NCBI GenBank assembly: GCA_021292165.1
Contig: CM037878.1
Location: 257,535,921 to 257,599,920, forward strand
DNA length: 64,000 bases
Direction of reading: 5' to 3'
DNA from: Shinisaurus crocodilurus
Lineage: Eukaryota; Chordata; Lepidosauria; Squamata; Shinisauridae
The number at the start of each line of letters is the position of its first letter. The stretch's first letter is position 1. Positions 1 through 10,010 of the stretch are shown here, in pieces. The position numbers and the translations under genes are program-made. Under the pieces are notes generated by a model. The model worked only from the letters and a program-made list of their open reading frames with translations. It did no database searches and had not been told where the DNA came from.

Positions 1-1440
1 ATCTTTAGGTCTCACTCTGTTAACATGCTTTTCCCTCCAGCTCAGTCTATGTGTGTATTAACCTACTGTCTTCTCAGTCCTTTTCGTGTTTTGATGAACA
101 AGACCTACACAAGGTATTATGAAAGTCCAGAGTTTCTTAGGTGATTGTAAAGTGTATCTCAATTCACGGACAGCTTAATACAGGGAGAGGCGCTTATGCC
201 ATACTAGTAAATTAGTTAATATTTAAAGCGCAGCATGAGCCTTTGGGCCCAGTCCACGCACACATTCTCTTGCACAAGCCCCCATTGAAATGAACAGGAG
301 TTGCGTTCGATCACATTGTGTTTTTGCTTTTAGTTTCAAATGAGAGAACTTCCCTTTGGATTGTTTTGGATGTCTTTGTGTTGCAAGTCTTGAAGAAGAA
401 ACCTTCGTATCAACCCTTCTCTCATGACATTCTCTCATGTAATTTTATTTCTTTTTATTGCCCTTCCCATATTTACGCCTTTCTTTTCATTACTTGGTTG
501 TTGGGACACCAGCATTATTCTGTTTTGAGCTGCTTTGTACAGAAACATCATTTTTCTCCACTCAGCAGTCAGAAAGCTGCTTCCGAAGTTTGCCACTGCT
601 TCGATCATTGGCAATTACTGCAAAGTACATTAGCAACTAATGTTCCAGAACTGAACATCTGAGCAGGCATAACTGCCTGCATTGTCATGGTTTGTGACAT
701 TGTGGTGGCAGAGTATTATATACTTCCTAAGCACATTTTTCAGTGAGTACTTACTGGGCTGCAGAACAATGTTGCTGAGTCAGTAAGTACCCAGATTTCA
801 ACACAGATGAACCCCTGCATTTTCTGTTGAAGACACAGAGCTGCTGGCTTGTGCACGTTGCTTCATATTTTTCCTGTTAAAGGGAAACAACCTGAAGACA
901 CAATGGGACACTAATGATTTGCTGAAATACAAAATACGTTCTGGTACTTATGAGAAGCTTGCGTACAGACAATAGCTTCTCAGACTTGAAGGTGATGTTG
1001 TAGAGCTGTCATTGCCTGCAGTACATGGGTTGGATCCCAATCTGGATGTGTGCAATCTAGGGAACCCTGCTGAACGGGGTGAGCTGTATTGCAGGGGTGG
1101 TGAGGGGGATCTCCAGAAATCAGGTGGAGGTACCTTCTGTGAGTGGAGCCCTTCCATCAATGGAAAGCAGTTTCTGGATCCAAACCCACATGTTCAGGAT
1201 TCCAGTTCTTCCCTAGTCAAATAGGTTTTGCAGGTTTCTTTTGCACTTCAAGCAGGACCTGGGAAAAGCTAAAACTGACTCCCACCAGCACCACATTAGA
1301 GGAGCGCATCATTGCTGCAAGAAATGTGTGCATATTTGAGGGTAACTATCATGGGAAACTAGTGGACAATGTACTCTCATGCTTGGATCAGTTTTGGAAT
1401 TGTTTTTAGGGTTTAAAAATTACATTAAGTGCATATTACT
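1..1440. other. No gene recognised
   Basis: The sequence is AT-rich. A short inverted-repeat-element remnant lies near 225-310 (CCCATTGAAATGAAC), a motif recurring elsewhere in the window. Short open frames here have no recognisable domain. Confidence 0.5.
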
Positions 1441-1448
1441 GAAACGCA

Positions 1449-1546
1449 GTCTTCCCCAACTTGGAAGTGTTGGATTGCAACTCCCAAGGACTTTTGTAAT
1501 TGTAGGACGTTTTTCTGTCTAAACATGCCTAGGATTGTGCCCTTAT
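1449..1546. mobile_element. Decayed miniature DNA-element remnants
   Basis: CAGTCTTCCCCAACTTGG resembles the hAT-like termini elsewhere in the window. CTGTCTAAACATGCCTAGG followed by ATTGTGCCCTTA matches the right end of the TTA-flanked element at 51832-51959. Confidence 0.45.
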
Positions 1547-1555
1547 TCTCCCAGA

Positions 1556-1647
1556 CTTTTTAGGGGTGCTGTAACCTGTAATAGATTTTGAAGTTTTGAC
1601 TTCATACCTTTTAGGGGGAGCTGTAATAGATTTTGAAGTTTTAAGAC
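1556..1647 (+). repeat. Short tandem duplication left of the retroelement
   Basis: Two imperfect copies of a unit containing TAGATTTTGAAGTTTT occur at about 1562-1597 and 1610-1642, directly left of the retroelement remnant. Their origin is unknown. Confidence 0.5.
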
Positions 1648-1652
1648 TGTGA

Positions 1653-2147
1653 GGGTTTGCAGCACAGAAGTGGGGATTGCAGGAGGGTGATTACATGAAA
1701 TTTGTGCCTAATTTAATCAAAGGGGAGCTGGCAGAGATTTATAATAGCATGCCAGAGGGGGAGGCTGTTTCCTATGCTCAGTTCAAAGGAACCGTGTTTA
1801 AAAGGTTCAAGTTAGGCCCTGAGCACTTTAAGAAAAAGTTCAGAGGGTTAACACCTCAACCAGGTAAATCTATAGTAGAGTTTGCAAGAAAATTAAAAAA
1901 CCTGCTTCTAAAATGGGTGGATGAAGAAAAAGCTGACAACAGGGAAAAGGTGTTAGAGCTTATGGCTCTAGATCAGTTTTATTTTCGGTTGCCCAAAGAA
2001 ATAAAACTGAAAGTTAAGGATAAAGATCCTGAAACTGTAAACCAAGCTGCAGAAATGGCTGACAAACTAATTGAAAACCGGGAAGGGTTAAGCCCCAGGA
2101 TTGAGTCTGAGAAGAAGGGGGGGGGGGAAATAGGAAGCCCCAAGTAA
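1653..2147 (+). pseudogene. Gag fragment with SCAN-related capsid region
   Basis: The frame is open from just after a TGA at 1650. It is truncated at the N-terminus (no credible ATG; first readable residues GFAAQKWG). Residues encoded at about 1830-2080 include ELMALDQFYFRLPKEI followed by DPETVNQAAEMADKL. These match the SCAN-domain pattern (E-L-L-V-L-E-Q-F, L-P-E-E, N-P-E-S-x-E-E-A) of vertebrate zinc-finger proteins. Published work derives the SCAN domain from Gmr1-type gag. The frame is lost at a run of ten G at 2117-2126. Confidence 0.8.
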
Positions 2148-2559
2148 AAAGGAGATCAAAAAACCTCCTTTTAATCCTCACCCCAGAGACCGTGCCTGCT
2201 ATTCGTGTGGTCAGACAGGCCACATCAAAAGTAGCTGCCCCAAGTTACAAGCGGTAACACCAACTAACCCAGGTAGTCCTAAACCCGAACAAACTAAGCC
2301 ACAAAGTGTAGCAAGCATAAAAAAACCTTATAATTGTGGTTTTGTAATCACCAACAGGGAAGAGGTTAATAATCAGTTTAAAGAACCTGTTTATATAAAG
2401 GATAAAACCGTTATGGCAATGTTGGATTCTGAAGCTGATGTTTCTCTGATCCGAGCAGATTTGGTAACACCTGAAGATTTGGTACCAAAAATGTCTATTG
2501 AAATTCAGGGAGTAAATGGTCCCTCCTTTAAAGTCCCAGTAGCAAGGTTATCCATAAAA
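2134..2559 (+). pseudogene. Zinc knuckle and retropepsin of the Gmr1-like element
   Basis: This is frame 1, after a TAG at 2131 and before a TAG at 2560. A CX2CX4HX4C knuckle (CYSCGQTGHIKSSC) begins at 2197, as in nucleocapsid. About 70 residues later the aspartic protease motif reads MLDSEADVSLI, where the family has D-S/T-G-A. The glycine codon is GAA at 2431-2433. Without that Gly the active-site loop should not form. The same frame continues into the integrase ORF after the stop. Confidence 0.75.
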
Positions 2560-2592
2560 TAGAGAAGATGGAGGGGTCTGTATGAAGTTGGG

Positions 2593-4500
2593 GTGATAGA
2601 ACCTCCAACCCAATTTGCCCCTATCATTGTGGGAAAGGATATAATGGGACCAGAAGCTCAAATATGTGTGGTAACCCGCAAGCAAAAGGAAAGGGAGGAA
2701 ACTGCAAGACAGGACCAGGTAAAAGCTAATGGGGTAAAAAAAAAGGTACTAGAGGTACAACCCACAGTGATTCCAGAAAGTCCAAAACCAACCCCAGACC
2801 CTCCCCAAACCGAAACAACAGAACAAGCCTCCATGCAACCTGGAGACCTGAAAGCCAGTGAAACAACCGAGGCAGGTGGTTCTGTAGAGGAAAAGGCGCT
2901 AGAGACCCCTTTTCCTGATTTGAGAGGAGTAGAGGAATTCAAGCAGGGAGTCCTCAGTAATCCCAGTTTAGAGCCTCTGAAAAGAGTAGCTCTCCCTCAA
3001 GAGAAGCCCTTCTCTGAGGAAGGAAAAGAGCAGATTATTTGGGAGAAAGGATTGCTGTATAAGCTGTGGTTACCAAAAACCCAAGAGTTAAACTGGGAAC
3101 CACTAAAGCAACTGGTAGTACCTAACCAATTCCAGCTAAAGTTGCTAGAACTAGCCCATGATATGCCATGTGCAGGACACTTGGGGAAAAACAAGACTAA
3201 ACAAAAGCTCATGGCAAACTTTTTTTGGCCTGGAATTGCTAAGCAAGTAGCAGAGTACTGCAAGTCTTGTGAAACCTGTCAGCGTGTGGGGAAGGCAGAG
3301 CATCACAGTAAAGCCCCTTTGCAGCCTCTGCCTATTATAGGAGAAGCTTTCTTTAGAGTGGGCATGAATATTGTAAAGCCTTTCACTAAACCCACCCGCA
3401 AGGGAAAAAAGTACATCCTCACAGTAGTGGATTTTGCCACAAAATACCCAGAAGCTGTAGCACTAGCCTCTATAGATGCTCCATCTGTAGCTGAGGCATT
3501 GCTAACTATATTTTGCAGAACTAGATTTCCCTCTAAAATCTTAACAGATTGTGGGTCAAACTTTCTCTCCGAGATAATGGAATGTCTGTGGAAGTGTTGT
3601 GGGGTAAAACACTTGAAAACCACTCCTTATCACCCTCAATGCAATGGAATGGTGGAAAGATTTAACGCCACACTCAAAAGAATGATTAGAGCTTATGTAA
3701 ACACACACCCAAATGACTGGGATGACAAACTGCAACACCTACTTTTTGCCTACAGGGAAGTTCCACAAGAATCAACAAGATTCTCACCTTTCGAGCTGTT
3801 GTATAGCAGAAGAGTGAGAGGCCCTCTTAATCTCCTGAGGGAAAACTGGGAAGGTAAACTCGTAGAAAACAAAACCTCTGTGGTGGATTATGTGTTAAAA
3901 CTTAGACAAACCCTTGATACACTCTGTAAACTAGTTCAAGCCAATGTAACCAAAGCCCAAGAGGTGCAAAGGTTCTGGTATAATCAAAAGGCACGCTCTA
4001 GAGTATTTGAAGTAGGGGATCAAGTAATGATATTTCTTCCTCTGCGCAAAAACAAGCTTAAAGCTGCTTGGGAAGGCCCCTACACAGTCAAAGAAAAATT
4101 GAATGATTTAACCTATGTGGTGGTTAAACAAAAATCTAAAAAAAAACCAAAGGTAGTACATATAAATATGATAAAGCCACACTATAAAAAAAGTGGAGTA
4201 GTTTTACAGGTGCAGAAGGTCCCCCCAAAAAACCTAAAGACAGGGGGAGAAAAAATAGTAGACATCTTAGACCACTGGTTAAAAAAGTGCAATCCAGACC
4301 AGCTAAGATGGTCAAAACAACTCAACCTTGAAAACAGAAGAAAAATACTGTCAGTGGTAACAGAATTTTCTGATGTCTTTCAAAACAAACCAAAGAAAAC
4401 AGATTTGGCTGTACACAGCATTGACACAGAAGACAATCACCCCATAAGGTCACTCCCTTATAGAGTAAATAGAAAAGTGCTAAAAGACGCAGGGAGGTAA
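2593..4500 (+). pseudogene. Integrase followed by start of reverse transcriptase (Gmr1-like pol)
   Basis: The frame is open for 635 codons; the true polyprotein start is upstream. An HHCC zinc-binding region lies at about 3150-3285 (GHLG, then CKSCETC). The catalytic core follows: the first catalytic Asp position is Asn (AAT, 3367-3369, in MNIVKP), the second Asp is kept (GAT, 3547) and the Glu is kept (GAA, 3655). A GPY/F-type module (WEGPYTV) lies near 4070. The ORF then runs directly into the RT N-terminus (FSDVF, then RSLPYRV near 4360-4470). Integrase and RT were therefore one polyprotein in that order. A TAA at 4498 follows a small indel near 4490. Confidence 0.85.
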
Positions 4501-4505
4501 AAAAA

Positions 4506-5690
4506 ATGTTAAAGTTAAAAATAATCAGACCCTCTTTGAGCCCCTGGTCTGCCCCAGTAGTCCTAGTGAAAAAACCAGATAACACCATCAGGTTCTGCAT
4601 TGATTTCAAAAAATTAAACAAGATAACCAAGCCCGATGCATATCCCATGCCACAAACTGATACCCTTTTAAATCAGTTAAAAGCTGCTAAAATAATTTCC
4701 ACTCTTAATTTGTGCAAGGGGTTTTGGCAGATGAGCCTAAATAAAGCTGCCAAACCCAAAACAGCGTATGTCACACCTGATGGGTTATTCGAATTTAACG
4801 TATTACCTTTTAAATTAAAAAACAGTCCTGCCTCCTTCCAGAGGCTAATCAATCGATTGTTAAATGGATTAAGTGCATTTGCAGTAGCCTTTATCAACGA
4901 TATAGCCATATTTAGTGAAAATGTAGAGAATCACTTGGTACACCTAAAAACAGTATTGCAAGCTATACGTAAAGCAGGTCTAACTGTAAAACTAAGCAAA
5001 TGTCAGTTTGAAATGCCAGAGGTAGTATACTTAGGGCACAGAGTTGAAAATAGTCATATCACACCTTTATAAAACAAAGTTGAAGCTATCAGAACCTAAG
5101 ACATACCTACAACCAAAAAACAAGTCAGGTCATTCTTGAGATTTGCTGGGTATTACAAGAAATTTGTTCCCCATTTTAGTAAAATTGCTAAACCTTTAAC
5201 TAATTTAACCAAGAAATGTAAACCTGACAAAATTGTGTAAACTAATAAATGTCAGAAAGCTTTTGATAAACTAAAGAACATTTTAAGCTCAAAGCCTGTG
5301 CTGAGAGCACCAGACTTTAAAAAAACCTTTATTGTAGCTACTGATGCCTCTGAAACTGGCATAAGTGCAGTATTGTTACAAAACTATAACTCTGTTAAAC
5401 ACCCTGTAGCCTACCTGAGTAAAAAGCTTCTACCCAGGGAGAGAAACCTGTCTACGATCCAAAAAAAATGTCTAGCAGTAGTGTGGGCTCTAGACAAGCT
5501 CAAGCCTTATGTTTTTAAACAAAAATTTACTTTATAGACTGATCATCATGCCTTGCAATAGATACAAACAATGCAAAATACAAACTCCAAGCTTCAGAGA
5601 TGGTCTTGGAAATTGCAGGAATTCCAAATGAACATTGAACATGTGCCTAGAAAAAAAAATGTAATAGCTGATGCATTGTCTAAAAAATAA
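4506..5690 (+). pseudogene. Reverse transcriptase and RNase H of the Gmr1-like element
   Basis: RT fingers/palm are recognisable (SPWSAPVVLV, FCIDFKKLN). Motif A reads TLNLCKG with AAT at 4707 where Asp is expected. The YxDD box reads FINDIA with AAC at 4896 for the first Asp. RNase H begins near 5320 (ATDASETG); its catalytic Glu position is Lys (AAA, 5466-5468). In-frame stops occur at 5070, 5097, 5238, 5535 and 5559, before the terminal TAA at 5688. The last residues, HVPRKKNVIADALSKK, are the usual end of Ty3-group RNase H/connection. The enzyme is inactive. Confidence 0.85.
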
Positions 5691-5763
5691 CCAAAAAACA
5701 GTTGCTGTTTGTGTAAGTTAACGTTTCACAATTCTCTTCTGTAAAAAAGAAATTGTTCCACTT

Positions 5764-5782
5764 GAGGAGAAGGAGGGGAAGA
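5764..5782 (+). promoter_or_regulatory. Polypurine tract of the LTR element
   Basis: A purine-only run (GAGGAGAAGGAGGGGAAGA) sits immediately before the TG that starts the 3' LTR. This is the expected plus-strand primer site for retrotransposon cDNA synthesis. Confidence 0.75.
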
Positions 5783-6285
5783 TGTGAGGGTTTGAAGCCT
5801 ACACAAGATTGGGTTTGTTGAGGCCTACACAGGCTTCAGTTTGTTGAAGCCTGAAGGCCCAAACACTCCACGATGGGAGGGAGAGTTTGAGAGTTTTAAG
5901 TTACCCAATAGAAGTTTAGAATCAGTTCTCCAGTGCAAGGTCACATAGTTATAACCTTCCATTCCTGGGAAAACTATATATGTAGAGTGTGGTCAGCTAG
6001 AAGTGAAAGTGTGTGCAGAAAGTGTGTGCTGAGCAGCAGAAAAAAACAGCAGAGAGAAAAGCAAAAAAAAAGAGGGGAAAAAACTGGCTAGCTGACTGCA
6101 CAAAAATTAAGTAAACTAAAGTGAAACTAGAGAACATTGTTTGTTTTTTGTTTGTTTGTTTTATTTTATCATACCTGCTTTTAATTTAAAACCACTCTAT
6201 TAAGTAATTTCCCTACTACTATAAGTAAAGTTTGTTGTGTACCCTGGAGTTTAAAGTGACTTATTCACCACGCCTACAGCCTACA
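5783..6285 (+). mobile_element. 3' LTR of the Gmr1-like element (right edge approximate)
   Basis: It starts TGTGAGGGTTTG directly after the polypurine tract. A TATA-like stretch is at 5974-5983. The right end is placed at one of two TACA endings (6278 or 6285), giving about 500 bp. It cannot be fixed because the 5' LTR is lost and no target duplication is found. Confidence 0.6.
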
Positions 6286-6421
6286 CCCACGTTACTAAAA
6301 AAAGCAAGCAAAAAACTAAGTCTTTGAAAAAAAGCAGAGATCTCCCAAAGGGCAGATCAAGAGGTCCTTGCAGTAGTGGAACCTTGACAAAGACCTCTCT
6401 ATATTTAATTTTATTGCTTAT

Positions 6422-6674
6422 CTATTATTATTATTGTTGTTGTTATTGTTATTACATTACATTTCTATCCTGCCTTTTTCCTCTTGCGAGGAACCCAAGG
6501 CAGCTTACATAGTCCTCTTCCTCTCCATTTTATCCTCACAACAACCCTGTGAGGTAGGTTTGGCTGAGAATCAGTGACTGGCCCCAAGTCACCCAGTGAG
6601 CTTCATGGCCAAGTGGGAACTTGAACCCAGATCTCCCGAGTCCCAGTCCAACACTCTTACCACTACACCACACT
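6422..6674 (-). mobile_element. Sauria-type SINE (minus)
   Basis: The reverse complement reads the tRNA-related head (GTGTGGTGTAGTGG, box B region GGTTCAAGTTCCC), the central CTCACTGGGTGACTTGGGG region, CCTCACAGGGTTGTTGTGAG, and the AGCTGCCTTGGGTTCC tail block followed by an A/T-rich trinucleotide tail. This SINE family is known only from squamates. Confidence 0.88.
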
Positions 6675-6989
6675 ATCTAAAATTATTTCTAGACCACCAT
6701 TTAGAGTGGAACCTGGTCAAGGCCGTGTATAAGATAAAAAATCACACAAAGTGGATACAATAAAAATGCATTAAAACATATTTAATAAAATCCATAAAAA
6801 CAGAGATTGCTAATTAAAATCAGTAAAAACAAAGCTTACCAATAAAAATCAAGAGCCCAGACTTAAAGGAAGGCCAGCAAAAACAGAGCTTTTCTGAAGA
6901 TCTGCACAGGGGCCTGATGAACACCCGATGGAAGTTGATACCAAAGGTACGGAGCCACCACTAAGAAGGCCTTCTCTAAGAAGGCCCTC

Positions 6990-7135
6990 TGCTTAATTTT
7001 GGTTATGTGTTTTATACTGTAATTGTATCTGTATTGCTAACATTTACCTTTAACAACTTTTTTATGTATGCCACCCAAAGAGCTTTGGTTATGGGGCAGC
7101 ACAGAAATATAAATGAATGCATAAATTTGCCTACT
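6990..7135 (+). mobile_element. L2-type LINE tail
   Basis: TATGCCACCCAAAGAGCTTT, GGTTATGGGGCAGCACAGAA and ATAAATGAATG give the L2 3' UTR pattern (gccgcccagag-cttcggctatggggcgg type). Confidence 0.7.
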
Positions 7136-7139
7136 CTAC

Positions 7140-8512
7140 CATCTGACCCATTCACAGCAGAGCCTGACTGACAGAGCGGAATCTTTTAGGACAAGCTCCA
7201 GACCCCCCCCTTCTCCATTCTCAACCTTACCTCTTATTCTGAAGCAAGACCCTTTTTCCAAAGTCTGACCCTTTGACCTCTACTCTTGTCTGCACAAGAA
7301 TTCTTTGGATCTAGATCTTAAAAACTGAGCTCTGGAAAGCATGACAAAAACAAAAAACAAACATTGACTATTCTCTAGCAAAGTATACATCCACATTGTA
7401 CCAGGCAAATTACTTAAACAAAAATGGGGACTACAAATGCATTTTAATTCTGAAATATTAGACTCAATTTGCACACTAATCAGCTCTTTTAATCCTTACA
7501 TGAAATCACTTGTGTTTCTTGCACTTTGCCCTGAATAATTATTTTAGACAAAGTAGTAGCTAGAAATTACATTTGCAAACAACTGTAATGGAGTCACTTT
7601 GCAGAACACCATCTAGTATTACTGTAGTTTTCATTTGGGGAATACAGCATTCTGTTCTACAGGGTGGCAATAACAGTTTACACTGGAGAAGTCCATGGGC
7701 ACTTCAAGGATTGCCACTGTTTTACTAGAAGGAAACCTCTCTGCCTTTAAATAGCTGTATAAGCAGCAAGAATGAAACTGGTACAGCTTTTACAATAAGT
7801 ACATCTTTATACAAAGGAAAGCTGTAGTTGCTGAATTTCTGTCTGCCTATAAAAGCACATAATCCCATAATGATGATGATGATGATGATGATGATGATAA
7901 TATTTTTATCATTTGATCACGACCATATGCACCCTTGTTAGTCTTGTGAATTTTCTACCTTAAGTGCCTCCCATCTTGAGTTGCTATTTTAATGCATTTC
8001 CTCCATAAAAACTTGTCAATTATGGATGCACTTTTAAATGGTGCTGTAAAATACTAAGCCGTATCATAGTGACTTTACACCTGAGGACACACCATGTGTA
8101 CTAGGGGCTAAATCCCCATCCACAAAGCCTTGGTGTTTTGTATGACATGCACTCATCCTGCTGACAAGAGTGGATGGAAGCATGGCAAAAATCACAACTG
8201 GACAATTTCTAACTCTCCACAAGTAGCAAAGCATATTCCCAAACGCTGCAGAACATCACAGCTCTATATGATCTAAAGAGTCTACAAAGATTCTGTAGAA
8301 CTCCACAGCATAACCTATATTTGCTTTATTGCCATCCCTGGGGAACAAAATACATTAAATTTTAGGCAACATACTCAAAAAGCTATTTTAAAGGGTAACC
8401 CAAGGGATTGTGCTTCCCCAGTGGACTTTTAAAAAAAACTGAACAGCAGTCTCCCATATTGCATTACAAACTGCTTTCAAAACTCCCCTGAGTTTCATTA
8501 GGTCTGTATACA
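7140..8512. other. No gene recognised
   Basis: Mostly unassigned sequence with a GAT microsatellite. The short frames present lack any domain. Confidence 0.5.
7869..7900. repeat. (GAT)n microsatellite
   Basis: About ten perfect trinucleotide units. Confidence 0.95.
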
Positions 8513-8685
8513 GGCCTGTAGCTCATGCTGGCTCAGCTTGTCTGAGTGTGGAAAGCTAAGCAGGGTCAGGCCTGGTTATTACTTGGATGGGAGACCCCCT
8601 CCTCTAGTTTCCTGCACTGAGCAGGGGGTTGGACTCGATAGCCTTGTAGGCTCCTTCCAACTCTATGATCTATGGAATCTATGAA
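8513..8685 (+). mobile_element. 5S rRNA-derived SINE with CR1-type tail
   Basis: 8513-8599 aligns with 5S rRNA, including box A GAAAGCTAAGCAGGGTC and box C TTACTTGGATGGGAGACC. After a short linker the tail (GGGGGTTGGACTCGATAGCC to CTATGATCTATG) matches the 3' end of the CR1 copy at 26347-28220. This is a SINE3-type structure: a 5S polymerase III promoter plus the tail of its LINE partner. Confidence 0.85.
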
Positions 8686-8879
8686 GGGGAAGGGGAGGAG
8701 ATGTGGTTGCTGATCCATTGGGGGAGGGGACACTCAAAAGTCCCCCTGCTGACTACATGGGAATTGGTCCACTGGTTCCCTTGATTAAAGCTTTGGGTGC
8801 AATCCTGCAGTCTTTTATATGAATAAGTATCACTGACTTCAATGGAGCTTAGGAGTAGCTGTGGATAAGACTAGGGTGA

Positions 8880-8970
8880 TTGTGTGTGTGTGTGTGTATG
8901 TGTGTATGAATGAAAATAAAAGATTTAATAATTCAATAATAATGGCATATATATATATATATATATATAT
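8880..8970. repeat. (TG)n and (AT)n microsatellites
   Basis: TG units at 8880-8906 and AT units at 8946-8970. The second abuts the L2 copy. Confidence 0.9.
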
Positions 8971-8971
8971 C

Positions 8972-9345
8972 TCAAGGAGCGCCTCCAGCAACATCAAGTA
9001 GACTGCTCAACAAGATCTACCACGGACGGCATTCTCCCTGTCCCATCAGCCAGAGAAACCAGGCTGGTGGGGACTAGGAGGAGGACCTTTTCTGTGGCAG
9101 CCCCCAATTTATGGAACTCTCTCCCCAGTGACCTCCGCCATGCCCCTTCCTTGATTAGCTTCTGCTGTGCATTAAAAACGTGGCTTTTCAGGTGGGAATA
9201 TGGGGTGGGTTAGGATTTTTAAGTTTTGTACTGTTTGTAATTGTGTTTTACACTCTTCCCCCCCCCCCTTGTATTTTATTGGACTGTACATCGCTCAGAG
9301 TGGCGGGATGACTGGCCAGATGGGCGATTCAAAAATATAATATAT
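8972..9345 (+). mobile_element. L2 LINE 3' end
   Basis: Closely parallels the tail of the longer copy at 40028: CTCAAGGAGCGCCTCCAGCA, AGATCTACCACGGACGGC, ATTAAAAACGTGGC and TGGCCAGATGGGCGATTC. It begins next to an (AT)n run at 8946-8970. Confidence 0.85.
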
Positions 9346-9353
9346 CATCATCA

Positions 9354-9473
9354 TCAGGCTATCACTCGTGACCGAGTAAGATTGTCTTCCGGGATAAAAG
9401 GAGGAAATTCTAAAGAAGATTGTGTAGACTCTAGCGATGGGTCCGTAAGTGACTGTGGAGGCCAATTCTAGAT
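9354..9473 (-). mobile_element. 3' end of the same LINE as 23430-24420 (minus)
   Basis: CACTCGTGACCGAGTAAGAT, CTAGCGATGGGTCCGTAAGT and GACTGTGGAGGCCAATTCTA match 23445-23580 nearly base for base. It sits between the L2 tail at 9345 and a (TA)n(GA)n tract. Confidence 0.8.
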
Positions 9474-9474
9474 C

Positions 9475-9520
<46 letters not shown>
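9474..9520. repeat. (TA)n(GA)n compound microsatellite
   Basis: TA units followed by GA units, immediately after the LINE fragment at 9354-9473. Confidence 0.92.
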
Positions 9521-9814
9521 ATCCACAGTGGAATGGAACTGTTTTGAGCCTTTCTGCATCTTGGCAGCTAGTGAGGCTTCCACACCACACACTGGAGAAC
9601 TAGAGTCAAATTTTCCAGCACAAATAGAACTATTAAAAAATGCTGCCTTTGGCCTGCAATATATAGCAGGTCATTAGGAGATAGGATTCCCCCTCCCTCA
9701 GCCAGTACTGCATTGCATCAGGCCAGCTGTAACCCCCACCCATGGTGTCATGTGGCATCTTAATGTCATGACAGATGGGCAATATCACAGCAAAAACACA
9801 TTGTTTTAGGTTAT

Positions 9815-10010
9815 TATGGCACTTTTATTGATTCGTGTGCTGTTTATTGTTTTGCGTTATATTGTATTTTATTCTTTTTAATATTTGTATTCTATTTTAT
9901 ATTTTTAACTGAGTTTTAAAATGGCATTTTAGTTTTTAACTGGTTGTAATCCACCTAGAAAACATTAGTTATTGGGCGGATTAGAAATGTACTAAAGAAA
10001 TAATAAATAA
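9815..10010 (+). mobile_element. L2-type LINE tail
   Basis: A T-rich 3' UTR, then GTTGTAATCCACCTAGAAAA, TTATTGGGCGGATTAGAAAT and an ATAATAAATAATT tail. Confidence 0.65.

Larger units (their letters stand above)
1653..6285 (+). mobile_element. Decayed Gmr1-like (Ty3/Gypsy-related) LTR retrotransposon
   Basis: The order is SCAN-like gag, CCHC zinc knuckle, retropepsin, integrase, reverse transcriptase, RNase H, polypurine tract, 3' LTR. Integrase upstream of reverse transcriptase is the diagnostic order of Gmr1-like elements; ordinary Ty3/Gypsy elements have RT first. The 5' LTR and gag N-terminus are missing: only 12 bases matching the 3' LTR start remain (1648-1659). One frameshift in a G-run (about 2117-2127), one near 4490 and at least seven in-frame stops show that it is inactive. 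The plus strand is very A-rich. Confidence 0.88.

Noticed and set aside
318..662. 114-codon open frame near the left edge
   Set aside because: It has low-information, T-rich coding with no domain or splice context.
2593..4500. A domesticated host integrase gene
   Set aside because: The 635-codon frame is long, but the first catalytic Asp is Asn, it runs into RT, and stops and frameshifts occur around it. It is a decayed retroelement.
7869..7900. Possible CRISPR or satellite array
   Set aside because: It is a simple GAT microsatellite without spacers.
8530..8599. Possible 5S rRNA gene
   Set aside because: Only part of 5S is present and the CR1 tail plus two further identical architectures show it is a SINE.
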